From positions 152,639 to 216,638 of the forward strand of contig NZ_QJJU01000010.1 of the NCBI RefSeq assembly GCF_003201655.1: a stretch of DNA of 64,000 nucleotides, read 5' to 3'. Each line of letters starts with the position of its first letter. Within the stretch, counting starts at the first letter, position 1. Below, piece by piece: positions 17,688 to 29,210 of the stretch. This stretch comes from Mycolicibacterium moriokaense. GTDB lineage: Bacteria > Actinomycetota > Actinomycetes > Mycobacteriales > Mycobacteriaceae. The position numbers were made by a program, and so were the translations under genes. The notes beneath the pieces are model-generated. The model ran no database searches and had not been told where the DNA came from. It was given only the letters and a program-made list of their open reading frames with translations.

Positions 17688-19241
17688 ATGGATGTCAGCC
17701 GCAGGACGCTGATCGTCGGTGGCACGTCGGCGATCCTCGGCGCAGGCGTCGGAGCGGGCATCACCGGGCTCGTCACGGCCGACCGCACAGGTCCGACGCT
17801 GTGGCAGCGCGCTGACCGCAGTGGCGCGCCACCGGTCAACGGACTGCATCTGCAGTACGGCGCCGACGCAGCGGCCGAAGTGGTGGTGTCCTGGCACACC
17901 GCGGCCGCGGTGAACAATCCCCGGGTCATGGTTGGCACGCCCGACGACGGTGTTGGCCGTACCGTCGCCGCAGAGACGGTGACGTATCGCGACGCCGCCT
18001 CACAGACCGAGATCCGTGTCCATCACACAAAGTTGACTGGCCTCGCCCCGGACTCCGACTACGTCTACGCCGCGGTGCATGACGGCGCCAGTCCCGAGGT
18101 GGGCACGGTACGGACGGCGCCGCGCGGACGCGCCCCGCTGCGCTTCACCAGCTTCGGCGACCAGTCCACCCCGGCGCTGGACGCCATGGTCGCCAGCGCA
18201 TTCGGCAGCGACAACCGCGGTTCGCCGTCGGCAGGCGATATCACCACCGCGGTCGAGCGCGTCTCGCCGTTGTTCAACCTGGTCAACGGTGATCTGTGCT
18301 ATGCCAACCTGTCCCACGACCGCATCAGGACGTGGTCGGACTGGTTCGAGAACAATTCCAGGTCCGCGCGCTACCGGCCGTGGATGCCTGCCGCAGGCAA
18401 TCACGAGAACGAGCTTGGTAACGGCCCGATCGGCTATGGCGCCTACCAGGCCTACTTCGCGCTGCCGGACTCCGGCTCAGACTCGGAGTTGCGAGGCTTG
18501 TGGTACGCGTTCACCGCCGGGTCGGTCCGGGTGATCAGCCTCGCCAATGACGACGTGTGCTACCAGGACGGTGGCAACTCGTATGTCCGCGGCTACTCCG
18601 GTGGCGCCCAAAAGCGTTGGCTGGAACAGGAACTCGAACGAACCCGGAACGACAATGCAATCGACTGGATCGTGGTGTGCATGCACCAGACAGCGGTCTC
18701 GACGGGCGAGCGCACCAACGGTGCGGACCTGGGCATCCGGGAGAACTGGCTGCCGCTGTTCGACCGCTTCGGCGTCGACCTCGTCGTATGCGGACATGAG
18801 CATCACTACGAACGCACCCACGGGATTCGGGGCACCCTTCCGACCGACACACTGACGCCGAACCCGGTCGACGCGCAGCCGGATCACATCGACACCAGCA
18901 AGGGTACGGTTCACCTGGTCATCGGCGGGGGTGGCACGTCGATCCCATCGAACAAGATGTTGTTTCCCGAGCCACGGTGTGAGGTCCTGATGAGCGTCGG
19001 CGACGTCAATCCCAAGACCGGGCAGAAGACGCCACGGTATGTCCAGGAGGCCGCACCGTGGTCGGTGTTCCGTGACCGGGACAACCCCTGCGGCTTCGTC
19101 GCGTTCGACGTCGACCCTGGGCAGCCGGGCGGCGACACGTCCATGGCCGCCACGTACTTCGCGGTCAATGGGCCGTTAGGTGAAGTGACGCCGGTCGACA
19201 AGTTCACAATGACGCGGCCAAGGCGCGACAAGCGCGGCTGA
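17688..19241 (+). CDS. Tat-exported purple-acid-phosphatase-like metallophosphoesterase
   Basis: 517-residue exported phosphoesterase. The N terminus has a twin-arginine signal (SRRTLIVGG plus a hydrophobic stretch). A fibronectin-like domain follows (about 50-150), then a calcineurin-type phosphoesterase domain with GDQS, NGDLCY, AGNHENE, VCMHQ and CGHEHHYERTH, the five blocks of purple acid phosphatases. It resembles M. tuberculosis Rv2577. The ATG at 17688 begins just before the RR motif. It sits 5 bp after the SGNH hydrolase and converges on rlmB with 3 bp between. Confidence 0.85.
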   Translation: MDVSRRTLIVGGTSAILGAGVGAGITGLVTADRTGPTLWQRADRSGAPPVNGLHLQYGADAAAEVVVSWHTAAAVNNPRVMVGTPDDGVGRTVAAETVTYRDAASQTEIRVHHTKLTGLAPDSDYVYAAVHDGASPEVGTVRTAPRGRAPLRFTSFGDQSTPALDAMVASAFGSDNRGSPSAGDITTAVERVSPLFNLVNGDLCYANLSHDRIRTWSDWFENNSRSARYRPWMPAAGNHENELGNGPIGYGAYQAYFALPDSGSDSELRGLWYAFTAGSVRVISLANDDVCYQDGGNSYVRGYSGGAQKRWLEQELERTRNDNAIDWIVVCMHQTAVSTGERTNGADLGIRENWLPLFDRFGVDLVVCGHEHHYERTHGIRGTLPTDTLTPNPVDAQPDHIDTSKGTVHLVIGGGGTSIPSNKMLFPEPRCEVLMSVGDVNPKTGQKTPRYVQEAAPWSVFRDRDNPCGFVAFDVDPGQPGGDTSMAATYFAVNGPLGEVTPVDKFTMTRPRRDKRG

Positions 19242-19244
19242 GCG

Positions 19245-20189
19245 TTAACTCCTTCGCTGGCGCGCGATTTCGGCAAGCACCACGCCTGCTGCCACCGATG
19301 CGTTCAACGACTCCGTCGGCCCCGCCATCGGGATCGACACCACGGCGTCGCAGTTCTCGCGCACCAGCCTGGACAGTCCCTTGCCCTCCGAACCGACCAC
19401 CAAAACGAGCGGGCCGGTGCCTTCCAACTCGTCGACCGTGGTGTCCCCTTCGGCGTCTAGGCCGATCACCTGGAGGCCTGCGTCGGCCCAATTCTTCAGC
19501 GCCCGAGTGAGATTCGGTGCCCTTGCCACTGGCACCCTTGCGGCCGCACCTGCGCTCGTCCGCCATGCCACCGCGGTGACCGAGGCCGACCGGCGCTGCG
19601 GAATCAGCACACCGTGGCCGCCGAACGCGGCGACCGAGCGCACGATCGCGCCGAGGTTACGGGGATCGGAGATGTTGTCCAACGCCACCAGCATTGCGGG
19701 CGTGCTGTCTTTCTTGACGACCGCCAACAGGTCGTCGGGATGCGCGTACTGATACGGCGGCACCTGTAGCGCGATGCCCTGATGCAGCCCGTTGGCAGCG
19801 ATGCGATCCAGATCGTGGCGAGGCACTTCGAGGATCGAGATGCCCGAATCGGCTGCCAGTCTTACGGATTCGGTGAGTCTCTCGTCAGCCTCGGCGCCAA
19901 GCGCCACGAACAGCGCCGTTGCGGGCACCCTGGCCCGCAGGCACTCCAGCACGGGATTGCGGCCGAGCACGACCTCGGTGTCGTCGGTCTTACGGGCAGG
20001 CCGCCGTTGCTGCTGCTTGGTCGCCTTCGCGGCACGTTTGGCCGCTGGATGGTGGGGCCGTTGGTGGGCTGGTGGCGTGGCGCCCTTGCCCTCCAGCCCG
20101 CGACGGCGCACACCGCCGGATCCGACTGTGGGCCCCTTCTTTGTGCCGGCCTTGCGAACCGCGCCCCGGCGCTGCGAATTTCCGGCCAT
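19245..20189 (-). CDS. rlmB: TrmH/SpoU-family 23S rRNA 2'-O-methyltransferase
   Basis: SPOUT methyltransferase that 2'-O-methylates a guanosine of 23S rRNA; counterpart of Rv3579c. A basic, low-complexity N-terminal ~75 residues ([13 protein letters not shown]...) precedes the substrate-binding domain ([14 protein letters not shown]). The knotted domain follows, with [29 protein letters not shown] and the [18 protein letters not shown] motif 3. ATG 20189 overlaps the cysS stop by one base (TAATG), so translation is probably coupled. Last gene of carD-ispF-cysS-rlmB. Confidence 0.9.
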   Translation of the reverse strand: MAGNSQRRGAVRKAGTKKGPTVGSGGVRRRGLEGKGATPPAHQRPHHPAAKRAAKATKQQQRRPARKTDDTEVVLGRNPVLECLRARVPATALFVALGAEADERLTESVRLAADSGISILEVPRHDLDRIAANGLHQGIALQVPPYQYAHPDDLLAVVKKDSTPAMLVALDNISDPRNLGAIVRSVAAFGGHGVLIPQRRSASVTAVAWRTSAGAAARVPVARAPNLTRALKNWADAGLQVIGLDAEGDTTVDELEGTGPLVLVVGSEGKGLSRLVRENCDAVVSIPMAGPTESLNASVAAGVVLAEIARQRRS

Positions 20190-21607
20190 TACTTCGCGTA
20201 CCCGTCGAGCAGCGCCCACTGCGGGCCGTCGCCGGTGTCGGTGACCTCGATGCCTGCCTCCTTGAGCCGGTCGCGGATCGCGTCGGCCTCAGCCCAGTCC
20301 CTTCGCGCTCTTGCGTCCTCGCGGCGCCGCACTTCGGCCCGCACGAGTACATCGACGGCGGCCATCGCAGCCGACGTCTCGTCGCGCGACTCCCACCGCT
20401 CGTCGAGCGGGTCGCAGCCGAGGATGCCGGTCATCGCCCGGATCGACATCGCTTGTGCCAGTGCGGTTTCGTGATCGCCGGCGTCGAGGGCGCGGTTGCC
20501 TTCGGCCCGCGCGGCGTGCACTTCGGCGAGCGCGATCGGCACCGACAGATCATCGTCGAGCGCCGCGGCGAACTTGGGTGTCCATTCGCCTGGCACCACA
20601 GCGCCGACCCGGTTACGCACCCGGTGCAAGAAGTCTTCGATGCCGGTGTAGGCCTTGACCGCATCCTGCAGTGCAGTCTCGGAGAACTCGAGCATCGATC
20701 GATAGTGTGCGCTGCCCAGGTAGTAGCGCAACTCGGCGGGCCGAACCCGTTGCAGCACAGCTGGAATCGCGAGTACGTTGCCCAGCGACTTGCTCATCTT
20801 CTCGCCACCCATGGTGACCCAGCCGTTGTGCAGCCAGTACCGGGCGAATGGGTCGCCGACGGCTTCGGCCTGAGCGATCTCGTTCTCGTGGTGCGGGAAA
20901 ATCAGATCCATGCCGCCGGCGTGGATGTCGAACTCGGGACCGAGATAGGCCTCGCACATCGCGACACATTCGGTGTGCCAGCCGGGCCGACCGCGGCCCC
21001 ACGGCGTAGGCCATGACGGTTCGCCGGGTTTGGCGCCCTTCCACAGCGTGAAGTCGCGTTGGTCGCGCTTACCCGTCGCGACGCCTTCGCCCTGGTGCAC
21101 GTCGTCGATCTTGTGGCCGGACAGCTTCCCGTAACCGGGCTGTGGCAGCAGGCTCTGCACGTTGAAGTAGACATCGCCGCCGCCGGTATAGGCGTGCCCG
21201 CGCTCGATCAGCTTCTCGATGAGCTCGATGATCTGCGTGATGTGCCCGGTGGCGCGTGGCTCAGCCGACGGTGGAAGCACCCCCAGCGCGTCGTAGGCGG
21301 CCGTAAAGGCCCGCTCGAAGGTGGCGGCCCACTCCCACCACGGCCTGCCCGCATCGGCCGCCTTGTTGAGGATTTTGTCGTCGATATCGGTGACGTTGCG
21401 GATGAAAGCGACGTCGTAGCCCTTTGCCATCAGCCATCGCCGCAGGATGTCGAACGCCACCCCGCTGCGGACGTGCCCGATGTGGGGCAGACCCTGCACC
21501 GTGGCGCCGCAGAGGTAGATCGATACGTGATCGGGCCGCAACGGCACGAAGTCGCGCACGGCACCGGTCATGGTGTCGTGGAGCCGCATTACGGCGCGAT
21601 CGGTCAC
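20189..21607 (-). CDS. cysS: Cysteinyl-tRNA synthetase
   Basis: Charges tRNA-Cys in the cytoplasm. Class I motifs PHIGHVRSG (HIGH) and KMSKSLGN (KMSKS) are present, as are the zinc-site segments YLCGATVQG, the Cys of HTECVAMC and HHENE. 472 residues from GTG 21607, the start matching M. tuberculosis CysS (MTDRA...); the frame stays open 7 codons further. A small insertion relative to tuberculosis ([14 protein letters not shown]) is visible. Overlaps rlmB by one base. Confidence 0.96.
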   Translation of the reverse strand: MTDRAVMRLHDTMTGAVRDFVPLRPDHVSIYLCGATVQGLPHIGHVRSGVAFDILRRWLMAKGYDVAFIRNVTDIDDKILNKAADAGRPWWEWAATFERAFTAAYDALGVLPPSAEPRATGHITQIIELIEKLIERGHAYTGGGDVYFNVQSLLPQPGYGKLSGHKIDDVHQGEGVATGKRDQRDFTLWKGAKPGEPSWPTPWGRGRPGWHTECVAMCEAYLGPEFDIHAGGMDLIFPHHENEIAQAEAVGDPFARYWLHNGWVTMGGEKMSKSLGNVLAIPAVLQRVRPAELRYYLGSAHYRSMLEFSETALQDAVKAYTGIEDFLHRVRNRVGAVVPGEWTPKFAAALDDDLSVPIALAEVHAARAEGNRALDAGDHETALAQAMSIRAMTGILGCDPLDERWESRDETSAAMAAVDVLVRAEVRRREDARARRDWAEADAIRDRLKEAGIEVTDTGDGPQWALLDGYAK

Positions 21608-21627
21608 GACGGGCCAGCTTACCGGCA

Positions 21628-22107
21628 CTATTCGGCGTGAATGACCAATGCGGTCGCGATCGCGGCCAAACCTTCGCCGCGACCCGTGAGCCCGAGGCCG
21701 TCGGTGGTGGTCGCCGATACCGAAACCGGGGCGTCCAGCAGCTCAGAGAGCACCGTCTGTGCCTCTGCGCGGCGTGGACCGACCTTCGGCCGGTTGCCGA
21801 TCACCTGGACAGTCGCGTTTCCGACGCGGTAACCCTCGGCTGTCACCAATCCGCGCACGTGTCGCAGCATGTCCGCACCGCTGACGTCGTGCCATTCCGG
21901 ACGATCCGTGCCGAACACGTCGCCGATGTCGCCGAGTCCCGCAGCGGACAACAGCGCGTCACAAAGCGCATGCGCGGCGACATCGCCGTCGGAATGGCCA
22001 GCGCAGCCGTCAGCGTCGACGAATAGCAGGCACAGCAGCCAACAAGGCCTACCGACCTGGATTGGATGTACGTCGGTGCCGAGCCCAACGCGCGGCGTCG
22101 ACATCAT
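21628..22107 (-). CDS. ispF: 2-C-methyl-D-erythritol 2,4-cyclodiphosphate synthase
   Basis: MEP-pathway enzyme that cyclises CDP-ME 2-phosphate with loss of CMP; homotrimer, zinc-dependent. Recognised from [11 protein letters not shown] (Asp and His ligands), [15 protein letters not shown] and [16 protein letters not shown]; 159 residues, the normal length. Two consecutive ATGs start the gene 5 bp after the carD stop with GAAGGAC as ribosome binding site. The upstream MEP enzyme gene ispD, which sits between carD and ispF in M. tuberculosis (Rv3582c), is absent here. Confidence 0.96.
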   Translation of the reverse strand: MMSTPRVGLGTDVHPIQVGRPCWLLCLLFVDADGCAGHSDGDVAAHALCDALLSAAGLGDIGDVFGTDRPEWHDVSGADMLRHVRGLVTAEGYRVGNATVQVIGNRPKVGPRRAEAQTVLSELLDAPVSVSATTTDGLGLTGRGEGLAAIATALVIHAE

Positions 22108-22112
22108 GTCCT

Positions 22113-23588
<1,476 letters not shown>

Positions 23589-24020
23589 ATGCCACTTATT
23601 CGTTCAACTGTCCTCTTGGGCGCTTCGCTCGTTGGTGCCGGCGCTATCGTTCTCATCGGCGCCGGTAGCGCGAGCGCTGACTGCGGCTTGCTTAACGCAC
23701 CAGGCAACTGCGGCGTCCTCAACGGCGGCGTAGCCAACAACGGCGTCGGCAATAACCTGCTGTCCCCGGGCGGCGCCAACAACGGCATCCTCAACGGCGG
23801 CGTCTTCAACAACGGCGTCGGCAACAACCTGCTGTCCCCGGGCGGCTTCAACAACGGCATCCTCAACCAGGGCGCCGGAAACGGCCTTCTCCCCGGTCTT
23901 AACGTCCTCAACCTCGGAGCCCTCAACAACGGCATCGCCAACATCGGAACCGGCAACACCGGCATCGCCAACATCGGAACCGGCCATGCCGGAATTCTGG
24001 GCGGACTCCTCGGCCCCTAG
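23589..24020 (+). CDS. Small secreted Asn/Gly-repeat protein
   Basis: 143-residue protein of unknown function. Residues 1-30 are a Sec signal peptide (hydrophobic core, cleavage after ASA). The mature part starts with a Cys pair (CGLLNAPGNC) and is then almost entirely Asn/Gly repeats: two 24-residue copies beginning NNGVGNNLLSPGG (50-73, 74-97), then two 10-residue copies GIANIGTG.. (115-134). The pattern recalls the NxGxGNxG repeats of PPE-MPTR proteins but has no PE or PPE domain. ATG 23589 has AAGGA 7 nt upstream. Probably extracellular or cell-wall bound, possibly a short beta-solenoid (inference). Nothing equivalent is known to me between carD and lpqE in M. tuberculosis. Confidence 0.78.
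   Translation: MPLIRSTVLLGASLVGAGAIVLIGAGSASADCGLLNAPGNCGVLNGGVANNGVGNNLLSPGGANNGILNGGVFNNGVGNNLLSPGGFNNGILNQGAGNGLLPGLNVLNLGALNNGIANIGTGNTGIANIGTGHAGILGGLLGP
23736..23879 (+). repeat. 72-bp tandem duplication inside the NNG-repeat gene
   Basis: The unit starting AACAACGGCGTCGGCAA at 23736 recurs at 23808 with few differences, giving two in-frame 24-codon copies. A shorter 30-bp tandem pair (23931-23990, GGCATCGCCAACATCGGAAC) lies downstream. Confidence 0.85.
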
Positions 24021-24360
24021 GGTCGCGCTAGGGCCGTCCGACCCGTGAGCAACGCCGTTCGCTCACGGTTGCGTCGGGGTCGGCGGCCCGTCATGCGAGC
24101 CCACCGCTCGGCGAGCGCCATCGCGTGAAGCGCGTTGGGCTGGCCAGCGTGCAATGTCGGTCCAACTACCGTAGAAACGACGATCAGGCACAGCAGCGCA
24201 CCCGCCTGCTGTGCCTGATCGGCATGTGGAGTGTGCCCGTGTTCAGCACGCACGGCGATGAACCGGGTGGGATCGAGGACAAGCTCACCTACTACTGTGC
24301 ATAGTCGAATCATGGTGACCGGGATCGCGGTCGCTGCCGTCGGCTGAGCAGGAGGCCCCA
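24021..24360. other. Intergenic region between the NNG-repeat gene and lpqE
   Basis: 340 bp. It holds the strong hairpin at 24181-24221 and the lpqE ribosome binding site at its right end. A 98-codon minus-strand frame spans 24017-24313 but shows relaxed third-position G+C and no recognisable domain, so I do not call it. Confidence 0.55.
24181..24221. terminator. Perfect 16-bp hairpin upstream of lpqE
   Basis: CGATCAGGCACAGCAG and its exact complement flank a 9-nt loop (CGCACCCGC). No U-tract on either side. It could be a mycobacterial-type terminator for the NNG-repeat gene (160 nt after its stop) or a protein-binding palindrome. Confidence 0.6.
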
Positions 24361-24942
24361 GTGGACCGCTTCAAACCCCGCACTTCGGCCGTCGCTGCCG
24401 GCCTGGCAGCCTGCGGTCTGGCCGCCACTGTCGCTCTCAGCGGCTGCAGCGCCGGGCAGGTCTCCCAGATGGCCACCCAAGAACCCGCGGTGAACGGCAC
24501 CAGCGTCAACGTCGGACCAATCTCGCTACGCAACGTCCACCTGCGGGCGGCACAGTCGACCGACTACGTGCAGCCGGGCCGTGACGTCGAGCTGTTGTTC
24601 GTCGCCGTGAGCAGTTCGCCCGACGTCAATGACAAGCTCGTGTCGATCACCTCCGACGTCGGCAAGGTGACGTTGACGGGAGACACCTCGGTGCCCGCGA
24701 ACGGTGTGCTTGCCGTCGGCGTGCCGGACGGCCAGATCGCGCCGCTGGAGTCCTCTGAGAGGGCCGATGCCGCCGGGGCTGCGGTGGCGCTGTCCAAGCC
24801 GATCACCAACGGTCTGACTTACAAGTTCACATTCGACTTCGAGAAGGCAGGCGAGACCACGCTGTCGGTGCCGGTCTCGGCAGGCGAGGCGCCGCGACGC
24901 GAAGCGGCCGTAGAAGCCGGCGACACGGGCGCTCACCACTGA
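24361..24942 (+). CDS. lpqE: Lipoprotein LpqE
   Basis: Cell-envelope lipoprotein of 193 residues, counterpart of Rv3584; biochemical role unknown. Signal peptide with lipobox ALSGC (Cys about residue 29). The mature domain is beta-rich, without Cys or obvious catalytic residues, and ends GDTGAHH. The GTG at 24361 has AGGAGG 7 nt upstream. Followed after 33 bp by radA, as in M. tuberculosis. Confidence 0.9.
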   Translation: MDRFKPRTSAVAAGLAACGLAATVALSGCSAGQVSQMATQEPAVNGTSVNVGPISLRNVHLRAAQSTDYVQPGRDVELLFVAVSSSPDVNDKLVSITSDVGKVTLTGDTSVPANGVLAVGVPDGQIAPLESSERADAAGAAVALSKPITNGLTYKFTFDFEKAGETTLSVPVSAGEAPRREAAVEAGDTGAHH

Positions 24943-24963
24943 GATTCTGTCGGACGGAGCGGT

Positions 24964-24969
24964 TACCGT
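24964..24969 (+). promoter_or_regulatory. -10 box of a leaderless radA promoter
   Basis: TACCGT ends 6 nt before the radA GTG at 24976, and there is no Shine-Dalgarno sequence in front of that codon, which suggests leaderless transcription. Confidence 0.45.
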
Positions 24970-24975
24970 CACGAC

Positions 24976-26367
24976 GTGGCTAAGGCGCGTTCGCAGTATC
25001 GCTGCTCGGAATGCCACCACGTCACCCCCAAATGGATTGGCCGCTGCCCGGATTGCGGCACCTGGGGAACCGTCGACGAAGTCGCGGTACTGGCCGCCGT
25101 CAACGGCTCGGCCATCCGGCGCGCGGTCGCGCCGACCACGCCCGCTGTGCCGATCAGCTCGATCGACCCCGGCGACACCCGTCATTTCCATACCGGAGTC
25201 AGTGAACTGGACCGTGTTCTCGGCGGAGGCCTGGTCCCCGGCTCGGTGACACTGCTGGCAGGCGATCCCGGTGTCGGGAAGTCGACGCTGCTGCTCGAGG
25301 TGGCCCACCGCTGGGCGCAGGCGGGCAAGCGTGCGCTGTATCTGTCCGGTGAGGAGTCGGCAGGCCAGATCCGGCTGCGAGCCGAACGCACCCGCTGCGC
25401 CCATGACGAGGTCTACCTGGCCGCCGAATCGGATCTGCAGGTGGCACTCGGCCACATCGACGAGGTACGGCCGACCCTCGTGGTCGTCGACTCGGTGCAG
25501 ACCATGTCCACCACCGAGGTCGACGGCGTAACCGGCGGGGTCACTCAGGTGCGGGCGGTGACGACGGCGCTGACCATGGCCGCCAAGACATCCGGGGTGG
25601 CGATGCTGCTCGTCGGCCACGTCACCAAGGACGGCGCTATCGCGGGGCCGCGCTCGCTGGAACATCTTGTCGATGTCGTGCTGCACTTCGAGGGCGACCG
25701 CACTTCGGCGCTTCGCATGGTGCGCGGCGTGAAGAACCGCTTCGGCGCCGCCGACGAGGTGGGCTGTTTCCTGTTGCACGACAACGGAATCGAGTGCGTC
25801 GCCGACCCTTCGGGGCTATTTCGCGACCAGCGGCCCCAACCGGTATCGGGCACGGCCGTGACGGTCACACTCGACGGCAAACGTCCGCTGATCGGTGAGG
25901 TGCAGGCGCTGATCGGCTCGCCGGCCACCGGTTCGCCGCGACGCGCGGTCAGTGGCATCGACTCGTCGCGCGCCGCCATGATCACTGCCGTGCTGGAGAA
26001 GCGCGCCAAGCTGCCCGTCGGGGCCAACGACATCTATCTGTCCACCGTCGGCGGCATGCGGTTGACCGACCCTTCGTCGGACTTGGCGGTCGCGCTGGCG
26101 ATCGCATCCGCATTCACCGACCTGCCCATGCCCGCCAACGCCGTGGCGATCGGCGAGGTGGGGCTGGCAGGCGATCTGCGCCGGGTCAGCGGCATGGACC
26201 GCAGGCTCGCCGAGGCCGCGCGGCTGGGCTTCGGCTGCGCCGTGGTGCCCGCCGGCGTCACGGCTGTGCCCGCGGGACTGCGTGCACTTCCCGCCGACGA
26301 CATCCAGACAGCGTTGCGGGTGCTAAGGCAAATCAGCCACACTGACGGCAGCAACGGCCGATCCTGA
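24976..26367 (+). CDS. radA: DNA repair protein RadA
   Basis: RecA-like ATPase that helps branch migration and processing of recombination intermediates. Four-cysteine zinc finger at the N terminus (C10, C13, C24, C27); Walker [10 protein letters not shown] at 96-104; the RadA-specific KNRFG motif ([12 protein letters not shown]). A C-terminal Lon-like domain follows ([22 protein letters not shown] form, [12 protein letters not shown]). 463 residues. Followed after 17 bp by disA; RadA and DisA are also functionally linked in mycobacteria, RadA inhibiting DisA in M. smegmatis. Confidence 0.95.
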   Translation: MAKARSQYRCSECHHVTPKWIGRCPDCGTWGTVDEVAVLAAVNGSAIRRAVAPTTPAVPISSIDPGDTRHFHTGVSELDRVLGGGLVPGSVTLLAGDPGVGKSTLLLEVAHRWAQAGKRALYLSGEESAGQIRLRAERTRCAHDEVYLAAESDLQVALGHIDEVRPTLVVVDSVQTMSTTEVDGVTGGVTQVRAVTTALTMAAKTSGVAMLLVGHVTKDGAIAGPRSLEHLVDVVLHFEGDRTSALRMVRGVKNRFGAADEVGCFLLHDNGIECVADPSGLFRDQRPQPVSGTAVTVTLDGKRPLIGEVQALIGSPATGSPRRAVSGIDSSRAAMITAVLEKRAKLPVGANDIYLSTVGGMRLTDPSSDLAVALAIASAFTDLPMPANAVAIGEVGLAGDLRRVSGMDRRLAEAARLGFGCAVVPAGVTAVPAGLRALPADDIQTALRVLRQISHTDGSNGRS

Positions 26368-26384
26368 AACGGGCAGGAGGGGCG

Positions 26385-27503
26385 ATGGCCGTCAAGGCGA
26401 GTAGCAGGTCGAGCCGCACCGTGGTGCAGCTGGCCCGGCCAACCCTGCGGGAAACCATCGCGCGGCTGGCACCTGGCACCGCCCTGCGTGACGGCCTTGA
26501 GCGCATCCTGCGCGGCCGCACGGGCGCGCTGATCGTGATCGGGTACGACGACAGCGTCGAGGCCATCTGCGACGGCGGCTTCTCGCTCGACATCCGATAC
26601 GCGCCGACCCGGCTCCGGGAACTGTCCAAGATGGACGGCGCGGTCGTGCTGTCCACCGATGGCGGCCGCATCGTGCGGGCCAACGTGCAGCTGGTGCCCG
26701 ACCCGTCGATCCCCACCGAGGAGTCCGGCACCCGGCACCGATCCGCCGAGCGCACCGCCATCCAGACCGGCTATCCGGTGATCTCGGTGAGCCATTCGAT
26801 GAGCATCGTGACCATCTATGTCGCAGGCGAGCGGCACGTGATGCCGGAGTCGGCGGCCATCCTGTCGCGGGCCAACCAGACCATCGACACGCTCGAGCGC
26901 TACAAGACCCGCCTCGACGAGGTCAGCAGGCAGCTCTCCACGGCCGAGATCGAGGACTTCGTCACGCTGCGCGACGTGATGACGGTTGTGCAGCGGCTCG
27001 AGATGGTCCGCCGGATCAGCCTGGAGATCGACTCCGACGTCGTCGAACTCGGCACCGATGGACGCCAGCTCAAGCTGCAACTGGAGGAACTCGTCGGCGA
27101 CAACGACGTCGCCCGCGAGCTGATCGTGCGCGACTACCACGCCAACCCCGACCCGCCGACGGCTGCGCAGGTAAGCGCTACCCTTGACGCGCTTGACGGC
27201 CTCTCCGATAACGAGCTGCTCGACTTCACAACGCTGGCAAGTGTTTTCGGTTACCCGTCGACGCTGGAGGCACAGGACTCGGCCATGAGCTCGCGCGGCT
27301 ACCGGGCCATGGTAGGCATCCCTCGGCTGCAGTTCGCCCACGTCGACCTGCTGGTGCGGTCGTTCGGTTCGCTGCAGGGGCTGCTGGCCGCCACATCCGA
27401 CGACCTGCAGTCGGTCGAAGGCATCGGTTCGATGTGGGCCCGCCACATCCGGGAAGGCCTTTCACAGCTCGCCGAGTCGACGATCGCCGACCGGCTCGCT
27501 TAA
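26385..27503 (+). CDS. disA: DNA integrity scanning diadenylate cyclase DisA
   Basis: Makes cyclic di-AMP from two ATP and scans DNA for branched structures; octamer. The DAC domain carries D84-G85-A86 and the GTRHR motif at 115-119. A helical linker and a C-terminal helix-hairpin-helix DNA-binding domain follow ([19 protein letters not shown]). 372 residues, usual length. ATG follows GGCAGGAGGGGCG. Operon with radA. The last 42 bp overlap the convergent coiled-coil membrane protein gene. Confidence 0.96.
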   Translation: MAVKASSRSSRTVVQLARPTLRETIARLAPGTALRDGLERILRGRTGALIVIGYDDSVEAICDGGFSLDIRYAPTRLRELSKMDGAVVLSTDGGRIVRANVQLVPDPSIPTEESGTRHRSAERTAIQTGYPVISVSHSMSIVTIYVAGERHVMPESAAILSRANQTIDTLERYKTRLDEVSRQLSTAEIEDFVTLRDVMTVVQRLEMVRRISLEIDSDVVELGTDGRQLKLQLEELVGDNDVARELIVRDYHANPDPPTAAQVSATLDALDGLSDNELLDFTTLASVFGYPSTLEAQDSAMSSRGYRAMVGIPRLQFAHVDLLVRSFGSLQGLLAATSDDLQSVEGIGSMWARHIREGLSQLAESTIADRLA

Positions 27504-28433
27504 CTCGCTCAACTCGCTGATCTCGTCGAGCCCGGCCCTGAGCAAGCTCCACGCGAGGTGTCGTGCTTCTGCGGCCCTCGACTGCATCAGCCGCTGGACG
27601 GGCGGGACCGGATTGAGGTGTGGTGCATTTCTTTGGACCACGGCGTCGTGCACATCCTCGGCTACCCGGATGCCCATCAGGACGGCTTCGTTGACGCGGT
27701 CAAGGGCGCGGTGCAGCCGATCGTCCTCGATGAGTAGGTGTGCGTTGCCGACCTCGACCGAAAACTCGTTAACGACTTGGCTGATCTGCTCGAAGATCGG
27801 GTTCATCGCGAGTTCCCGCTCGTCGCGATCCTCGATGCTCAGGATGCTCGCGGCCTCGTTCCACAGTGTCGCCAGCAGTTGAGTGTGCCCATTGACGGTG
27901 CGCGACACCTCGACGAGCGCCTGCTTCTGCACCTGATTGACCAGATGAAGGCGCTCGACTCGGGCCAACTCTCGCTGCGCCTCCAGCTCGGCGCGGTGCG
28001 ACTTGTCCTTGGCTTCAATCTCGACCCGGTGCAGTGTCTGGATCAGAGCCAGTTCGCGGGCCGACCGCTCATCGGCGGCTGCCAGCTCGATGCGTAGTCG
28101 CTCGGCGGCGTCGTCGGCGTTCCGGTTCGCCTGGCGCTGAATGTTGAGGGTCTGCCACATGGTCACCATCACGACGCAGAACACGACGGCGCCGAAGAAC
28201 CAGTCCGCCTTGGAACCGCTCTCGCCATGACTGACGAAGATGAACCAGACGATGGCAACAACGCCCGCCACTCCACAGGCAAACCACCCAATTCCACGCC
28301 AGCCCTCGATAACGGCGAACCAGCGCGGTCGTTGGCGAACTGGCGTCGGTAGTGCCGTCGGCTCCGTAGCGACGCTCACGTCGCCGAGCTCCGAATCCTC
28401 AGCGGCCCCGGTGGATTGCACTAGTCCCGTCAT
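27462..28433 (-). CDS. Coiled-coil membrane protein of unknown function
   Basis: 323 residues. After a short polar N terminus there are two membrane segments (about [19 protein letters not shown] and [15 protein letters not shown]). A long charged helix follows, rich in Arg, Glu and Ala ([20 protein letters not shown]... to [15 protein letters not shown]), probably a cytoplasmic coiled coil. A mostly helical C-terminal half ends in Leu/Ser/Glu repeats ([10 protein letters not shown]). No catalytic motif. ATG 28433 starts MTGLVQSTG. Convergent with disA, coding ends overlapping by 42 bp. Confidence 0.75.
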   Translation of the reverse strand: MTGLVQSTGAAEDSELGDVSVATEPTALPTPVRQRPRWFAVIEGWRGIGWFACGVAGVVAIVWFIFVSHGESGSKADWFFGAVVFCVVMVTMWQTLNIQRQANRNADDAAERLRIELAAADERSARELALIQTLHRVEIEAKDKSHRAELEAQRELARVERLHLVNQVQKQALVEVSRTVNGHTQLLATLWNEAASILSIEDRDERELAMNPIFEQISQVVNEFSVEVGNAHLLIEDDRLHRALDRVNEAVLMGIRVAEDVHDAVVQRNAPHLNPVPPVQRLMQSRAAEARHLAWSLLRAGLDEISELSELSEPVGDRRLGEL

Positions 28434-28604
28434 CCGGACCTCCCAATTTCGCACCGCGCATTCCGCCGTGCGGGTTCAGACTAGGGAACCCTAGATTGCG
28501 CCGTCACGCCCCGCCTCTCGGCGGTGTACGAGAAATGTCGCGGACCGCTAGTGTCAAGCCGTGCTCACCGCTATCGAATTGACCCGCTAGAGAATTGAGG
28601 GCCC

Positions 28605-29189
28605 ATGGGACAACCCGAGTCACATGAACGCGACTCGTCGATCATCGTCGATCTGTCCGAGGCGGCGATGCACATGTACACGGCCGCGATCGACGCGTTG
28701 CCTTTCGCAGAGGACCGCAAGTTCCACAAGCGCGCGGACGTCGTTCTGTCGGGCATGCGCAAATTGCGCGCCGCGCTGACGGATGCAGCAAGCACCAACA
28801 GGCCCTCACCCGCGGTGATCGTCGCGTTGAGCAATGTGCGGCGGCGTTACGACGCCCTGATGGAACACGCCGCCGCTGCACCGGGATCGAGTTTGGGCCA
28901 ACAGTTGTACGTCACCCGCGTGCACGCCAAGTTGTCTGCCAACGAAGTGGCCAACGGCGCGGGGCTTCGCGCCGATCTGCTCGACGAGCTCGAGGCTGGC
29001 GAAACGCCCACCGACGAGGACGCGGCGAAAATCAAGGACGCGATAGCTGCCCTCGGCGGGGTGCCGGGCACCGAACATCTGCAACCCGTGCCCGAGCCTC
29101 AAGAGCCGGAGCCCGAAGTGCACGAAGAACCTGCGGACGAACACGTCAACGGCTGGGACGAATCGCTGGTCACCGAGCACGCGGGCTAA
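28605..29189 (+). CDS. Hypothetical protein with a possible HTH-like segment
   Basis: 194 residues, no signal peptide or membrane segment. The N-terminal ~100 residues look helical. Residues ~105-150 (VTRVHAKLSANEVANGAGLRADLLDELEAGETPTDEDAAKI) resemble a Cro/CI helix-turn-helix: start helix, SANEVANGAG turn, recognition-like helix, then the usual acidic GETPTDE. The tail is acidic and Pro/Glu-rich. A DNA-binding role is inference from this pattern only. ATG 28605 follows GAGGGCCC. Converges on the Rv3587c-like gene with 15 bp between stops. Confidence 0.7.
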   Translation: MGQPESHERDSSIIVDLSEAAMHMYTAAIDALPFAEDRKFHKRADVVLSGMRKLRAALTDAASTNRPSPAVIVALSNVRRRYDALMEHAAAAPGSSLGQQLYVTRVHAKLSANEVANGAGLRADLLDELEAGETPTDEDAAKIKDAIAALGGVPGTEHLQPVPEPQEPEPEVHEEPADEHVNGWDESLVTEHAG

Positions 29190-29210
29190 GCGGCACCTAC
29201 CGGCTTAGCC
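29184..29210. terminator. Small hairpin containing both convergent stop codons
   Basis: GGCTAAGC (29184-29191) pairs perfectly with GCTTAGCC (29203-29210). The two TAA stop codons of the converging genes sit in opposite arms. An 8-bp stem with an 11-nt loop; weak as a terminator but well placed. Confidence 0.4.

Noticed and set aside
23736..23990. CRISPR-like array
   Set aside because: The repeats are directly adjacent, in frame and encode protein repeats; there are no unique spacers.
24017..24313. 98-codon minus-strand open frame upstream of lpqE
   Set aside because: Third-position G+C is clearly lower than in neighbouring genes, no ribosome binding site or domain is visible, and it spans the strong hairpin.
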